64,000 nt of DNA from an uncultured Treponema sp. (GCA_947166355.1 CAMVDX010000014.1:1-64000), one strand, 5' to 3'; shown: positions 25,213 to 34,087, numbered from the stretch's first letter. A program made the numbers and translations. The notes: a model not told the origin generated them from the sequence alone.

Positions 25213-25298
25213 ACAAATGATAATTTGTATGCTCACTGATTGGGGCGTTGCGGGGGTGGCGCAATGTCGGAGGATTTTGCCCCCGCAGAGGGGGTAGC
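25213..25298 (+). repeat. Inverted repeat flanking the Rpn block, right copy (family G)
   Basis: Begins ACAAATGATAATTTGTATGC, then GGGGCGTTGCGGGGG, AATGTCGG, TTTTGCCCCCGC and GGGGTAGC. It is the inverted partner of 23221-23300. Together they enclose the Rpn gene, the toxin-tail remnant and the putative immunity gene. Confidence 0.85.
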
Positions 25299-25404
25299 GG
25301 ACAAGACCGGAACGAACGAAGTGAGCGAGGACTTGGGAGCGAGGGGGAGACTTCCCCCATCCTATGTATTTTTTTTTCTGAAAAAACAACAAAATCTGTT
25401 CATA

Positions 25405-25433
25405 TTGCTTTTTTTATTCTTATTTAATAAAAT
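25405..25433 (+). promoter_or_regulatory. Sigma-70-type promoter of the acyl-carrier-protein operon
   Basis: TTGCTT and TAAAAT are separated by exactly 17 bases. The start codon lies ~40 bases downstream, preceded by AGGGAAAG, so the transcript would have a normal leader. Confidence 0.65.
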
Positions 25434-25474
25434 AGTACGAATAATAAAATAAATGTTATCATTAGGGAAAGAAT

Positions 25475-25732
25475 ATGGAACAGTTGAAAAACGAGATAAA
25501 GGAAGTTATTATCTCATCGCTCCAGCTCGAAGATATTAAGCCGGAAAATATTGTAGATTCTGAGCCGCTTTTCGGTGAAGGTCTCGGACTTGATTCTATT
25601 GATGCTCTTGAGCTTGGAGTAGCACTTAAAAAGAAGTTCGGTGTTAAATTTTCTGCAGAGAGCGGAGAAAATAAGAAGCACTTTGCTTCTGTAAATGCAC
25701 TGGCTGATTATATTACAGCTCAGAAAGCTTAA
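25475..25732 (+). CDS. Acyl carrier protein (first of two)
   Basis: An 85-residue acyl carrier protein. The phosphopantetheine attachment motif is LGLDSIDALELG with Ser near residue 40, flanked by the acidic helix II of the family. AGGGAAAG lies ~5 bases before ATG. It opens a plus-strand operon of aryl-polyene type, where two ACPs (ApeE and ApeF in the described systems) carry the growing polyene chain. Which of the two this gene corresponds to cannot be decided from sequence alone. Confidence 0.92.
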   Translation: MEQLKNEIKEVIISSLQLEDIKPENIVDSEPLFGEGLGLDSIDALELGVALKKKFGVKFSAESGENKKHFASVNALADYITAQKA

Positions 25733-25763
25733 GTAATTAAACAAATTTTAGAAGGAGATTTGT

Positions 25764-26015
25764 ATGTCTAAAGATGAAATTTTTGACAAGCTTAAAGGTA
25801 TTTTGGTTTCAGAATTCGAGCTTGACGAAGGTGATGTAACTCCTGATGCACTTCTTGGAGATGATTTGGATTTGGATTCTATCGATTCTATTGACCTTAT
25901 CGTAAAAATGAAGGAATTTATGCCTGCTGATAAGGGAAATGTTGATCCATCAATTTTCAAGACTGTAAAGACTGTTCAGGATGTAGTTGATGCCCTTGTT
26001 CCATACATGGCATAA
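25764..26015 (+). CDS. Acyl carrier protein (second of two)
   Basis: An 83-residue acyl carrier protein with the attachment motif LDLDSIDSIDLIVKM (Ser near residue 38) in an acidic context. GAAGGAGA is 8 bases before ATG. It is clearly diverged from the upstream ACP and lies 31 bases after it, matching the paired ACPs of aryl-polyene clusters. The following ligase starts 16 bases downstream. Confidence 0.92.
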   Translation: MSKDEIFDKLKGILVSEFELDEGDVTPDALLGDDLDLDSIDSIDLIVKMKEFMPADKGNVDPSIFKTVKTVQDVVDALVPYMA

Positions 26016-26031
26016 GGGAAACTAAAGACTG

Positions 26032-28047
26032 ATGAGAAAATTCCTTAAGGCGCTTTTTTATGTTATTGCGGCCGTTTATCCAATCCTTGTTTTTACACTG
26101 CTTGTAGTGTTCAAGGTGGAAACAAAGATTCTTTCTTTGTGTATTATTGCGCTGGCGGCGGCATTCTTTTTAAGTGCTACAGGAAGCAGAAAGACCGGGG
26201 ATAAAAAAGGTGCTTTGGACTGGAAGCCGCTTCTTAGTTCTGTGCTTTTTTTGGCTGCCGGTCTTTTTTGTTTTATTACTGGAAAAGAGTTTTTTATTAA
26301 GCTGTATTCTGTTGTAATAAATCTTACTCTTCTTGTAGTTTTTGGCAGCACGCTTTTTCTTCAGCCGAATATTATTTTTAGATTTGCAACTCTTGCAGAC
26401 AAATCTATTCTCGGCTCTTCCTATGAAAATCAAGTTAAGTTATACTGTAGAAATGTTACTATAATATGGTGCTGTTTTTTTATAATAAACGGCAGCATAT
26501 CGGCTTACACAACATTTTTCTGCAGCCGCGAAGTATGGGCGCTTTATAACGGCGGTATTTCGTATGTGCTGATGGGAACTTTGTTTGTTGTAGAATATAT
26601 TATTAGAAAACTGGTGGACGCAAAAATGATTAAGGCTTATCCGATTTCAAAATTTAAGGCTGATTCGCGAAAGGATGATTATGTTCTCTGTTATGAAGAT
26701 ACCTGGACAGGTGGTGCAGACAAAGCTGCCCGTTATAAAACCTGGAAGGACTTTCTGATTGATACAGCAAAGATGCGTCGTTTTATTGAATCGACTGGTG
26801 CAGATGAATTTATTCTTCATTGTGAAGATTACTGGTATTTTCTGTGTACCTTTGTAGCGCTTTTGCAGTGTCAGAAGGCAGCGTACCTTACGCAAAATAT
26901 TACTTCTAATTTTATGACAGATGTGAGAAAGTCTGGCATGGCTTTTTTGACAGATCAGAAAATTTCTGAACCGGATGCTCCTGGACTTAGCAATGCGGTT
27001 TCTATTCCGAAGGTGATTGAAGAGAGTGCGGAGCCGGAGGAAGCTGAGTTCCGTACTACTCCAGAGATTAATGGTGAAACAACAAGGATTTTCCTTTTTA
27101 CTTCGGGCAGTACAGGTAAGCCTAAAGCTGTTCCTCAGCGCATGAAGGAATTTGAAGAAGATAATGCTTTTATTATTTCTAAATGGGGAAAAGAAATTAC
27201 TGAGCGTAAGCTTGTTACTACGGTAAGTCAGCATCATATTTATGGATTTTTGTTTGGTATTTCTTTGCCGTTTACTTTGGGAACTCCATTCCGCAGAAAC
27301 CGTGTTGAGTTCCCGGAGGAGTTTGAAAAACTAACAGACGTTAGTTATATTATTATTGCGACTCCGGCCTTTTTGAAGCGAACGGTTGAAGTTGAAGATA
27401 AGCTTTCTATGAAAAATGTCTGGATTTTTACAAGTGGCGGCGCAGTTTCTCCTGAGCTTGCGGTTCAGACTGAAAAGGTTTTCGGCTTCTGTCCGCTTGA
27501 GGTTTATGGTTCTACTGAGACCTCGGGAATTGCTTATCGCCAGCAGAATAAAGACAAGCTTGTATGGACTCCGTTTGATAATGCTAAAATCTGGCTTGGT
27601 GATGATGGATGTCTGAGAATTATTTCGCCTTATATTAAGAACCCGGAAGGTTTTGCTACTGCCGACCTTGCTGAAATTTTTGAAGATGGCCGCTTCCTTC
27701 TTAAGGGCCGTTCGGACTCTATCGTAAAAATCGAAGAAAAACGAATTTCTATGACTGAGGTAGAAGGTCGACTTTTGGAAACTGGTCTTGTTGAAGATGT
27801 AAAGGTTGTTGCATTGAGCAATGATGTGCGCCAGTATCTTGCGGCTGCTGTGGTTTTGAACGAAAAAGGCCGCGAGCAGTTTAAGGACACAGAAAAGTTT
27901 AAGATAAACCGTTACTTTCATAACTTTTTGATGAAGTATTTTGAGAATGTTGTAATTCCAAAGAAGTGGCGTTTTATGGATAAATTACCGACAGACGTTC
28001 AGGGAAAGAAACATAAGCTTGAGATTATGGCGTTGTTTGAAAATTAA
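26032..28047 (+). CDS. Membrane-domain-fused AMP-dependent acyl ligase
   Basis: A 671-residue fusion. Residues ~1-200 contain five or six hydrophobic helices resembling the COG4648 membrane protein of aryl-polyene clusters. The remainder is an AMP-forming acyl/aryl ligase with the P-loop LFTSGSTGKPKAVPQ (~355), VYGSTETSGIAYR (~500) and the C-terminal GRSDSIVKIEEKRIS hinge. It would activate an aryl or acyl starter as adenylate and load it onto an ACP. In described clusters the membrane protein and ligase are often two neighbouring genes, so a fusion would place activation at the membrane. It is the third gene of the operon; a palindromic repeat separates it from the dehydratase gene. Confidence 0.88.
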   Translation: MRKFLKALFYVIAAVYPILVFTLLVVFKVETKILSLCIIALAAAFFLSATGSRKTGDKKGALDWKPLLSSVLFLAAGLFCFITGKEFFIKLYSVVINLTLLVVFGSTLFLQPNIIFRFATLADKSILGSSYENQVKLYCRNVTIIWCCFFIINGSISAYTTFFCSREVWALYNGGISYVLMGTLFVVEYIIRKLVDAKMIKAYPISKFKADSRKDDYVLCYEDTWTGGADKAARYKTWKDFLIDTAKMRRFIESTGADEFILHCEDYWYFLCTFVALLQCQKAAYLTQNITSNFMTDVRKSGMAFLTDQKISEPDAPGLSNAVSIPKVIEESAEPEEAEFRTTPEINGETTRIFLFTSGSTGKPKAVPQRMKEFEEDNAFIISKWGKEITERKLVTTVSQHHIYGFLFGISLPFTLGTPFRRNRVEFPEEFEKLTDVSYIIIATPAFLKRTVEVEDKLSMKNVWIFTSGGAVSPELAVQTEKVFGFCPLEVYGSTETSGIAYRQQNKDKLVWTPFDNAKIWLGDDGCLRIISPYIKNPEGFATADLAEIFEDGRFLLKGRSDSIVKIEEKRISMTEVEGRLLETGLVEDVKVVALSNDVRQYLAAAVVLNEKGREQFKDTEKFKINRYFHNFLMKYFENVVIPKKWRFMDKLPTDVQGKKHKLEIMALFEN

Positions 28048-28121
28048 CCGTCATTGCGAGGCGAAGCCGAAGCAATCCATTAATATAGATTGCTTCGCAC
28101 TGCGTGCTCGCAATGACGGGA
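28048..28121. repeat. Dispersed palindromic repeat, family A (GTCATTGCGAG...GCAATCC), complete inverted pair
   Basis: CCGTCATTGCGAGG...GAAGCAATCC is followed by its inverted partner GATTGCTTCGC...CTCGCAATGACGG, giving a long hairpin within the operon, between the ligase and dehydratase genes. It explains why the track over-extends the next ORF to 28104. Confidence 0.92.
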
Positions 28122-28136
28122 AGGCAAGGAGTTTTT

Positions 28137-28505
28137 ATGAATTTTAATGATCATGATATAAAAGATGAAACTATTGTAAACAAAGGTGAAAATACTCTGG
28201 CTTTGGAATTTGTGATTCCGGCGAGCAGCGATTTTTTTGACGGGCATTTTCCTCAGTATAAGCTGCTGCCGGCGGTTGCTCAGTTTGAGATTATCACTCG
28301 TTTTTCACGAAAATATTTTTCAACGCAGCGTTATGTTCCAAGTATCAGAAGAATTAAGTTTTCTGCACCGATTAAGCCGGGAACTAAGATTCATCTGGAG
28401 CTGGAGAAAAAAGTTGATAAGAAGTCTGTAAGCTTTAATATGGCTGATGCGAATGTCGAAGGCAAGGTTTATTCTTCCGGAGCATTTAATTATTTAGATG
28501 AATAA
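28137..28505 (+). CDS. Hydroxyacyl-ACP dehydratase-like protein (ApeI/FabZ-like hotdog)
   Basis: A 122-residue hotdog-fold protein with FFDGHFPQYKLLPAVAQFE, the FabA/FabZ signature with the catalytic His in GHFP and a conserved acidic residue downstream. It would remove water from a beta-hydroxyacyl-ACP during polyene synthesis. The track starts at 28104 within the repeat; ATG 28137 has AAGGAG 5 bases upstream and begins MNFNDHDI, so it is preferred. The equivalent aryl-polyene proteins are ApeI and ApeP; only one dehydratase is present here. Confidence 0.88.
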   Translation: MNFNDHDIKDETIVNKGENTLALEFVIPASSDFFDGHFPQYKLLPAVAQFEIITRFSRKYFSTQRYVPSIRRIKFSAPIKPGTKIHLELEKKVDKKSVSFNMADANVEGKVYSSGAFNYLDE

Positions 28506-28538
28506 AAAAGATTTAAAAAAAGGTGGTAATAATTTACT

Positions 28539-29288
28539 ATGAGTTATGGTTTTGTAATTCCGGTATACAGGCATGGTTCTACTCTTGAAGCAGTTGTAAA
28601 AAGTCTGCTTTCTTTTAACTTTCCTATTATTGTAGTTGATGACGGAAATGATGAGGAAAACCGTGCTCTTATTTCTGGTGTTGCAGAAAAATACTCACTT
28701 GTTACTGTTGTTACACGAGCTAAAAATGGCGGCAAAGGCAAAGCAATGATTGACGGAATTCGTAAAGCAGATGAGATGGGACTTACTCACATTCTTCAGC
28801 TGGATTCTGATGGTCAGCATGATGCCGGAAAAGCTGCCCGCTTTATTGAGCTTTCACAGAAAAATCCGGAGGCGATAATCTGTGGATTTCCGGAATATGA
28901 AAAAGATGCGCCTAAGACTCGTGTAAATGGCCGTAAGTTTGCAAACGGCTGGATTCATTTTGTAACGCTTTCGGGCGATATTAAGGATGCAATGATTGGA
29001 TTTAGAATTTATCCGGTTGCTCCTTTTATAAAGATGCTTAAACGTACTTTGTATATAGATGGCCGCATGGGCTTTGATATTGAAGTTTTAGTCCGTCAAT
29101 ACTGGCAGGGAGTTCCGCTTATTTCTGAGGCAGTAAAGGTTTATTACCCGGCAGATGGAATTTCAAACTACCGATATTTTAAAGATACGGTTAGAGTTTC
29201 TGGAACTTATGCAAGACTTTGTATTGGCCTCGTATTCAGATTACCGATACTTTTAATTCGTAAGCTAAGGAAATTATTTCATAAATGA
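28539..29288 (+). CDS. Family 2 glycosyltransferase
   Basis: A 249-residue GT-A glycosyltransferase. It opens with FVIPVYRHGSTLEAVVKSLL, followed by IIVVDDGNDEE (nucleotide-binding Asp), the GKGKAMIDGI motif, and LQLDSDGQHD carrying the DxD-like metal site. A second acidic region lies at GRMGFDIEVLVRQYW. A hydrophobic C-terminus (LVFRLPILLI) suggests membrane association. It overlaps the acyltransferase gene by 4 bases (ATGA). In aryl-polyene clusters a glycosyltransferase and an acyltransferase, sometimes fused, build the lipid anchor, which fits this pair. Confidence 0.9.
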   Translation: MSYGFVIPVYRHGSTLEAVVKSLLSFNFPIIVVDDGNDEENRALISGVAEKYSLVTVVTRAKNGGKGKAMIDGIRKADEMGLTHILQLDSDGQHDAGKAARFIELSQKNPEAIICGFPEYEKDAPKTRVNGRKFANGWIHFVTLSGDIKDAMIGFRIYPVAPFIKMLKRTLYIDGRMGFDIEVLVRQYWQGVPLISEAVKVYYPADGISNYRYFKDTVRVSGTYARLCIGLVFRLPILLIRKLRKLFHK

Positions 29289-30241
29289 ATGAAGAGCTAC
29301 ACCACTGGTCTGAGCGCCAGGAAGTAATAAAAACTAACAAACCGCTTAAGTTTCTTCTTATTCTCCTCAAATTTATTCCGGGCTTTATAGTTCGTTTTTT
29401 CATTTATCCTGTAAGCTTTTTCTTTTTTATTTTTGCGCCGGATGCAAGAAGGGCTGCAAAAATTTATCAAAAGCAGCTCAGGGAATTTACGGGCCGTAAA
29501 ATTCCAAAGCACATTAATCCTTATATACAGATTTTTTCTTTTGCGCTCTGTATTGTAGAAAAGCTTGAAGGCTGGCTTGGAAAAATCAAGTTCAGTAAAA
29601 TTCAGTATCAGAATGATGATATTGACAATATTCTGGCTCTCTTAAAGGAAGGCAAGGGTGCTGTTCTTATAACCTCGCATCTTGGAAATATGGAGCTGCT
29701 CAGAAGTCTTTCTGATTATAACTACCAGTTGGTAGGAAGAGATGTTCCTGTTTATGTCATAATGGACACAGATATTAACAGCAATTTTTCTGAAACTCTA
29801 AAAAGCGTTAATCCTAAGGCGTCATTTAACGTTATTAACTCTAATGAAATTGGACCTGATTCAATTGTTACTTTGATGGACGCAATTGAAAATGGAGCCC
29901 TGGTTGTAATTGCCGGAGACCGCACTTCGCCTAATGCAAAAGAAAAGGTTTTAAAAATCAGCTTCCTTGGAAAAGATGCTTCGTTCCCGTATGGGGTATT
30001 TTTGATTCCGGCACTTTTAAAAGCTCCTGTTTATTTTATGTTCGGGCTTAGAAGCAGAATGTCGATTTTTAATCCAAAGCAGAATGTTTATATTGAAAAA
30101 TGTCATACAGATTTTGATTGCCCGCGTAGTGAGAGAGAGACACGAATTGTTCAGTGCTGCGGCGAATTTGTTGCACGGCTTGAAAAATTCTGTATTTTAT
30201 ATCCATATCAGTGGTATAACTTTTTTGACTTCTGGCAATAA
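29285..30241 (+). CDS. Lysophospholipid / lipid-A-type acyltransferase (LpxL-HtrB family)
   Basis: A 318-residue membrane acyltransferase with an N-terminal hydrophobic helix (~20-50), the HX4E-type box SHLGNMELL in which His and Glu are catalytic, and IAGDRTSPNAKEK followed by FLGKDASFPYGV, all typical of the LpxL family. It would transfer an acyl or polyene chain to a lipid acceptor at the inner membrane. It is translationally coupled to the glycosyltransferase by the ATGA overlap. The acceptor is unknown. Confidence 0.88.
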   Translation: MNEELHHWSERQEVIKTNKPLKFLLILLKFIPGFIVRFFIYPVSFFFFIFAPDARRAAKIYQKQLREFTGRKIPKHINPYIQIFSFALCIVEKLEGWLGKIKFSKIQYQNDDIDNILALLKEGKGAVLITSHLGNMELLRSLSDYNYQLVGRDVPVYVIMDTDINSNFSETLKSVNPKASFNVINSNEIGPDSIVTLMDAIENGALVVIAGDRTSPNAKEKVLKISFLGKDASFPYGVFLIPALLKAPVYFMFGLRSRMSIFNPKQNVYIEKCHTDFDCPRSERETRIVQCCGEFVARLEKFCILYPYQWYNFFDFWQ

Positions 30242-30287
30242 AATGCGAGGAGCAAAATGCAGTGCTGCGCAAGACTAAAAAGATTTA

Positions 30288-30330
30288 CGTCATTGCGAGG
30301 AGCCGTAAGGCGACGAAGCAATCTATTTTC
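30288..30330. repeat. Dispersed palindromic repeat, family A, single copy
   Basis: CGTCATTGCGAGGAGC...CGACGAAGCAATCT, one arm-to-arm copy between the acyltransferase and LolA-like genes. The track's over-extended LolA ORF starts upstream and reads through this repeat. Confidence 0.9.
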
Positions 30331-30340
30331 AGGAGGATTT

Positions 30341-30982
30341 ATGAAAAAAACATTAATTTTTACTTTTATATTATTTCTCTCAACAATTCTTTTTTCACAG
30401 ACCCTGGAATCTGTATGCTCTTCTCTTGCTGAGCATCCAAATACAACCGGCGATTTTATTCAGACTAAAACAATACTAACTAACGGTCGTAAGTTGAAAT
30501 CAAATGGAAAATTTATTCTGAGTACTCTTGGAATTTTATGGCAGACAGAAAAGCCTTTTCCTTCTTCTCTTATTCTTACAGAAGATTCGATGATTCAGAT
30601 TGCAGCCAATGGAAACAAATCTGTAATGAGTGGAAAAGATAATCAGATTTTTGCAAATATTTCTGATACCCTGCGTTCTGTTTTTAATGGTGATGCCGAA
30701 AAATTACAGGAAAATTTCAAATGTGATTTTTCAAATGATAAAGACGGATTATGGAAGGTTGAACTGACTCCAAAGGATTCTACGATTGCGGCTGTTATGA
30801 GTACGCTGATTCTTTCTGGAAATTACAAGGGTGCTGATGGCTCAGATAAAATATTGGAAGCAACTCTAAACAGTCTGGAAATGATAGAAGCATCTGGTAA
30901 TACAATTACTTACGAATTTTCAAATCAGAAATATCCAAAGGAGCTTTCCGCAGATGAAAAACAAATTTTTGTCATTGAATAA
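30341..30982 (+). CDS. LolA-like outer-membrane lipoprotein carrier / lipid carrier
   Basis: A 213-residue periplasmic carrier with a Sec signal (MKKTLIFTFILFLSTILFS). LolA features include TTGDFIQTKTILTNGRKLKS, then GILWQTEKPFPSSLILTED. LolA folds carry a hydrophobic ligand in a half-barrel. Members in aryl-polyene clusters probably carry the polyene lipid rather than a lipoprotein. ATG 30341 has AGGAGG 6 bases upstream, so the track start (30257) is not used. It overlaps the MMPL gene by 29 bases. Confidence 0.85.
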   Translation: MKKTLIFTFILFLSTILFSQTLESVCSSLAEHPNTTGDFIQTKTILTNGRKLKSNGKFILSTLGILWQTEKPFPSSLILTEDSMIQIAANGNKSVMSGKDNQIFANISDTLRSVFNGDAEKLQENFKCDFSNDKDGLWKVELTPKDSTIAAVMSTLILSGNYKGADGSDKILEATLNSLEMIEASGNTITYEFSNQKYPKELSADEKQIFVIE

Positions 30983-33452
30983 GGCCCTGCAAACTGTTTC
31001 TCAAAAAAAGTTTTTGGCAGCGTGGTTTATTTATCATATTGTATTTCTTGTAGTTTTTATTTTTTCATTAATTGCATTCCGAAATCAAATTCAAATTGAT
31101 TCAGATTTATTTAATCTTGTTCCAAAAAGCATTTCCATGGATTCAGTAAAAAAAGCTGATGAAAAAATGATGGCTGTAACTTCGCAGAATGTTTTTGTTC
31201 TTGTTGCAAATGATGATTTTGCTGAGGCTAAGCGGGTTGCAGAAGCTGTTTACGGTGAGCTGAAGGATAGTAGAAATTTTGAATCACTTTCTCTTTATAG
31301 TGATGTTGGTGCTATGGGAGAAATAACGGACTTTTTATATAAGTACCGCTGGAATCTGATTGATGAAAAAACCGCTGATAAAATCTTAAACGATGAGAGC
31401 GGACTTGCAGCCCAGGACTTTGCTCTGGAGGCTCTTTCTAAAGCTTACGGCGGTTTTACAATGTTGCCTCTGGATAATCTTGATTCAGATCCTTTTTTAC
31501 TTACGGAATATAATCTTCAGAATTACCTTTCGGCCTTGCAGAATGCGGGAACTGCCATGAGTGTAAAGGACGGAGTTCTTGCTTCGCACTTTGAGGGTAA
31601 ATGGTATGTTATGATTCGCGGAGTTCTCAGCACCCGCGGTTCAAAGCTTGCTTCAAAAGATAATGCTATTACGGAGATTTATTCTGCCTGCAATTTAATG
31701 GAGGCGCAGTCTGCAGGTACGAGCTTTGTTTATTCCGGAACACCGTTTCATAGTCATGAGAGTTCTACGGCAGCGAGCCGCGAGATCTCGATAATTGCGA
31801 CGGTTTCGATGCTTGTGGTAATAATTCTGCTGATTTTTATTTTTCGGTCTGTGCGGCCGCTCGCTTTTTCGGTTGGTTCAATTCTGATTTCTATTGGAAC
31901 AGCAGTAATTGCTACTCTTTGTGTGTTCCACAAAATGCATGTAATTACTCTTGTTTTTGGAACTTCACTGATAGGCTCATGTATAGACTACAGCCTTCAT
32001 TATTTTACTCATTGGGCCGGAAATAAAGAACTAAAAAGTGGAATGGAAATCCGAAATCATATTTTTTCCGGACTCCTTATGGCAATTATTTCTACAAGCA
32101 TTTGTTTTGCGATTCTGCTTTTTGCACCTTTTACGATTCTTAAGCAGATGTCTTTTTTCTGTCTTACCGGATTAATCAGTTCTTTCCTTACGACTATTGC
32201 AATTTACCCTTATATTAAACTTCCTGCAAATCGTGGCAATGTACGTTTTTCAGATGCCTTTGGAAAAATGATTTCAAAGGTTGAACAGAAATGGGTAGGA
32301 AGAATTGTGATAGGCGTGTTATTTACAGCCGCAATTCTTTCTATAATTGTTTTTCATAAAAATGTCAGAATTAAGAATAATCTTCTTACACTTTATGATA
32401 TGCATGGCAAACTGCTTGAAGATGAGATTACAGCAAGTAAGGTTATAGAATATACTCCGGGCGGCTGGTATATTGTGAGCGGTTCAACAGAAGAAGAAGC
32501 ACTTGAGAATGAAGAACAATTGCGGAATTCTTTTGAACGGGCCGTTAACAATGAAGTCGGTTATGTAAGTACTTCAGATTTTGTGCCTTCTAAGCGTAAT
32601 CAGGATAAATCTCGGGCTGCTTATAAAAAGCTCCTGGAGCTTGCAGAATATCAGTTTTATGCTCTTGGCTACGAGCCTGCCGAAGCGACTGCTCTTGCAA
32701 ATCAGCTGTATTCAGAATTTGAATCTACAGAAGGTGAATATGTTTCTTTTGAGGCAGGCAATGTTCCAGATTTTATAACATCTGCAATTTCTTCTGCCTG
32801 GCTTGGAAAGGTTGGTGAAAAATATTTTACAGTTCTTTTACCAACACGTGTAACAGATTATACTACCTATCGTTCGTTAGTTGAGAATAATGATAATGCA
32901 TTTTTTATCAGTAAGTCACAGGATATAAGTGCAGATTTGGATCAGCTAACTGCTATGGTTTTAAAATTCTTTGTAGTTGCATATATCCTTATGTTTATAA
33001 TGCTCCGCTTTTTCTATACCTGGAAGCAGTCATTAAAAATAATTTCTGTTCCACTTCTTATAATTCTTGTGGTTGTTGCAGTTTTTGCAGCCTGCAAAAT
33101 TAATATGGAATTCTTTTCGGTTACAGGGCTTATTCTTGTTTTTGGACTTGGGCTTGATTACATTATTTATATGATGGAAAACGAAAAGAAATCGCATGGA
33201 GCAGCAGCTACTGATACATCTGGTGCATCTGGCACTTCCTCTCAGACTTCGACTCTTGAACCGTTTGCAACAATGGTTTCATTTGTTACGACAATTATTT
33301 CATTTGGAGCTCTTGCTTTGAGTTCTTTCAAGCCGGTGCATTTAATTGGCTTGTCAATTTTCATTGGTCTTTTTACAGCTTATATCTGTTCATTCTTTTA
33401 CGGACGTGCAGGAAGTGCAGGTGAGATAAAGGAGTCTAAAGTAAATGAATAA
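30954..33452 (+). CDS. MMPL/RND-family exporter
   Basis: An 832-residue membrane transporter with RND/MMPL architecture: helix 1 (~19-42), a periplasmic loop (~43-275), a five-helix bundle (~278-425), another helix (~450), a second periplasmic loop (~480-665) and a last bundle (~670-825). The bundle segment FGTSLIGSCIDYSLHY and its second-half counterpart FGLGLDYIIYMMENE resemble the proton-relay Asp regions of MMPL proteins. It probably exports the finished polyene lipid, with the LolA-like protein as periplasmic partner. GGAG lies 9 bases before ATG, inside the LolA-like gene. Confidence 0.88.
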   Translation: MKNKFLSLNKALQTVSQKKFLAAWFIYHIVFLVVFIFSLIAFRNQIQIDSDLFNLVPKSISMDSVKKADEKMMAVTSQNVFVLVANDDFAEAKRVAEAVYGELKDSRNFESLSLYSDVGAMGEITDFLYKYRWNLIDEKTADKILNDESGLAAQDFALEALSKAYGGFTMLPLDNLDSDPFLLTEYNLQNYLSALQNAGTAMSVKDGVLASHFEGKWYVMIRGVLSTRGSKLASKDNAITEIYSACNLMEAQSAGTSFVYSGTPFHSHESSTAASREISIIATVSMLVVIILLIFIFRSVRPLAFSVGSILISIGTAVIATLCVFHKMHVITLVFGTSLIGSCIDYSLHYFTHWAGNKELKSGMEIRNHIFSGLLMAIISTSICFAILLFAPFTILKQMSFFCLTGLISSFLTTIAIYPYIKLPANRGNVRFSDAFGKMISKVEQKWVGRIVIGVLFTAAILSIIVFHKNVRIKNNLLTLYDMHGKLLEDEITASKVIEYTPGGWYIVSGSTEEEALENEEQLRNSFERAVNNEVGYVSTSDFVPSKRNQDKSRAAYKKLLELAEYQFYALGYEPAEATALANQLYSEFESTEGEYVSFEAGNVPDFITSAISSAWLGKVGEKYFTVLLPTRVTDYTTYRSLVENNDNAFFISKSQDISADLDQLTAMVLKFFVVAYILMFIMLRFFYTWKQSLKIISVPLLIILVVVAVFAACKINMEFFSVTGLILVFGLGLDYIIYMMENEKKSHGAAATDTSGASGTSSQTSTLEPFATMVSFVTTIISFGALALSSFKPVHLIGLSIFIGLFTAYICSFFYGRAGSAGEIKESKVNE

Positions 33453-34068
33453 AAATTTTTGGAATCATAAATTCTATTGTGCATTTACAATTTTAATTTT
33501 CTGTGTTTGTATTTTTCTTACCTCTTGTGCTTCAAAATCAAAAATAAATGATGAAGTATCGTCTGGCTTTTGTGCAGTAAATCTTAGACCTGTTTATATA
33601 ACTAACTCAAAAAAAATTATGCTTTTATTACCGGAATATAATGATGTTGTGGTTGATTCAATTCAACTACTGAACGGTAGTTTTGGTGACACAGAATTCT
33701 CTCTCATGTCTTATACACAAATCGATCCTACGGGAATCAGTCTTTCTCTTATGAATGACTTTGGCACAGATATGGGAAATGTTTTTTATGATGGCGAAAA
33801 GGTTGTTTTTGATTCTGCATATTTTCCAAAACAGCTGCCGGGTGAATATATAATTGCTGATATTCAGAATGCTTTTTATGATTCTATAGTTTTAAAAAGC
33901 AATTATGAAAAATCCGGTTTAATTTTTGAAGAAGAAATAAATGAGAACAGCACGATTCGAAAAATTATAGATAAGAAAAAAGTTATAGAAGAAATCAAAA
34001 TAGAAGAAAAAAGCGTATCAATAAATAATTATCTGAGAAATTACAAATACGTTCTTATAAGCGAATAA
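33445..34068 (+). CDS. Outer-membrane lipoprotein (DUF3261-like) of the polyene locus
   Basis: A 207-residue lipoprotein with a long N-terminal hydrophobic stretch and lipobox FLTS before Cys. Its position right after LolA-like and MMPL genes matches the DUF3261 lipoprotein of aryl-polyene clusters. The assignment rests mainly on position, since I see no diagnostic motif. The body is predicted mostly beta, with a helical lysine/glutamate-rich end (RKIIDKKKVIEEIKIEEK). It overlaps the MMPL gene by 8 bases, with AAGGAG ~10 bases before ATG. It closes the plus-strand operon. Confidence 0.72.
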   Translation: MNKNFWNHKFYCAFTILIFCVCIFLTSCASKSKINDEVSSGFCAVNLRPVYITNSKKIMLLLPEYNDVVVDSIQLLNGSFGDTEFSLMSYTQIDPTGISLSLMNDFGTDMGNVFYDGEKVVFDSAYFPKQLPGEYIIADIQNAFYDSIVLKSNYEKSGLIFEEEINENSTIRKIIDKKKVIEEIKIEEKSVSINNYLRNYKYVLISE

Positions 34069-34087
34069 ACATACTTTACAAAAGATC

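Larger units (their letters stand above)
25144..25474. other. Gene-poor interval: repeat and acyl-carrier operon promoter
   Basis: The first ~70 bases show nothing. The middle (25213-25365) is the right copy of the inverted repeat plus a G/C-rich extension (GCGAGGACTTGGGAGCGAGG-like). The rest is AT-rich and carries the promoter of the acyl-carrier operon. Overlapping ORFs in the track (25240-25452 and minus-strand ones) are fortuitous openings in repeat DNA. Confidence 0.7.

Noticed and set aside
25240-25452. 70-residue ORF over the right inverted repeat
   Set aside because: Lies in a repeat and in the promoter of the ACP operon; no Shine-Dalgarno and no family resemblance.
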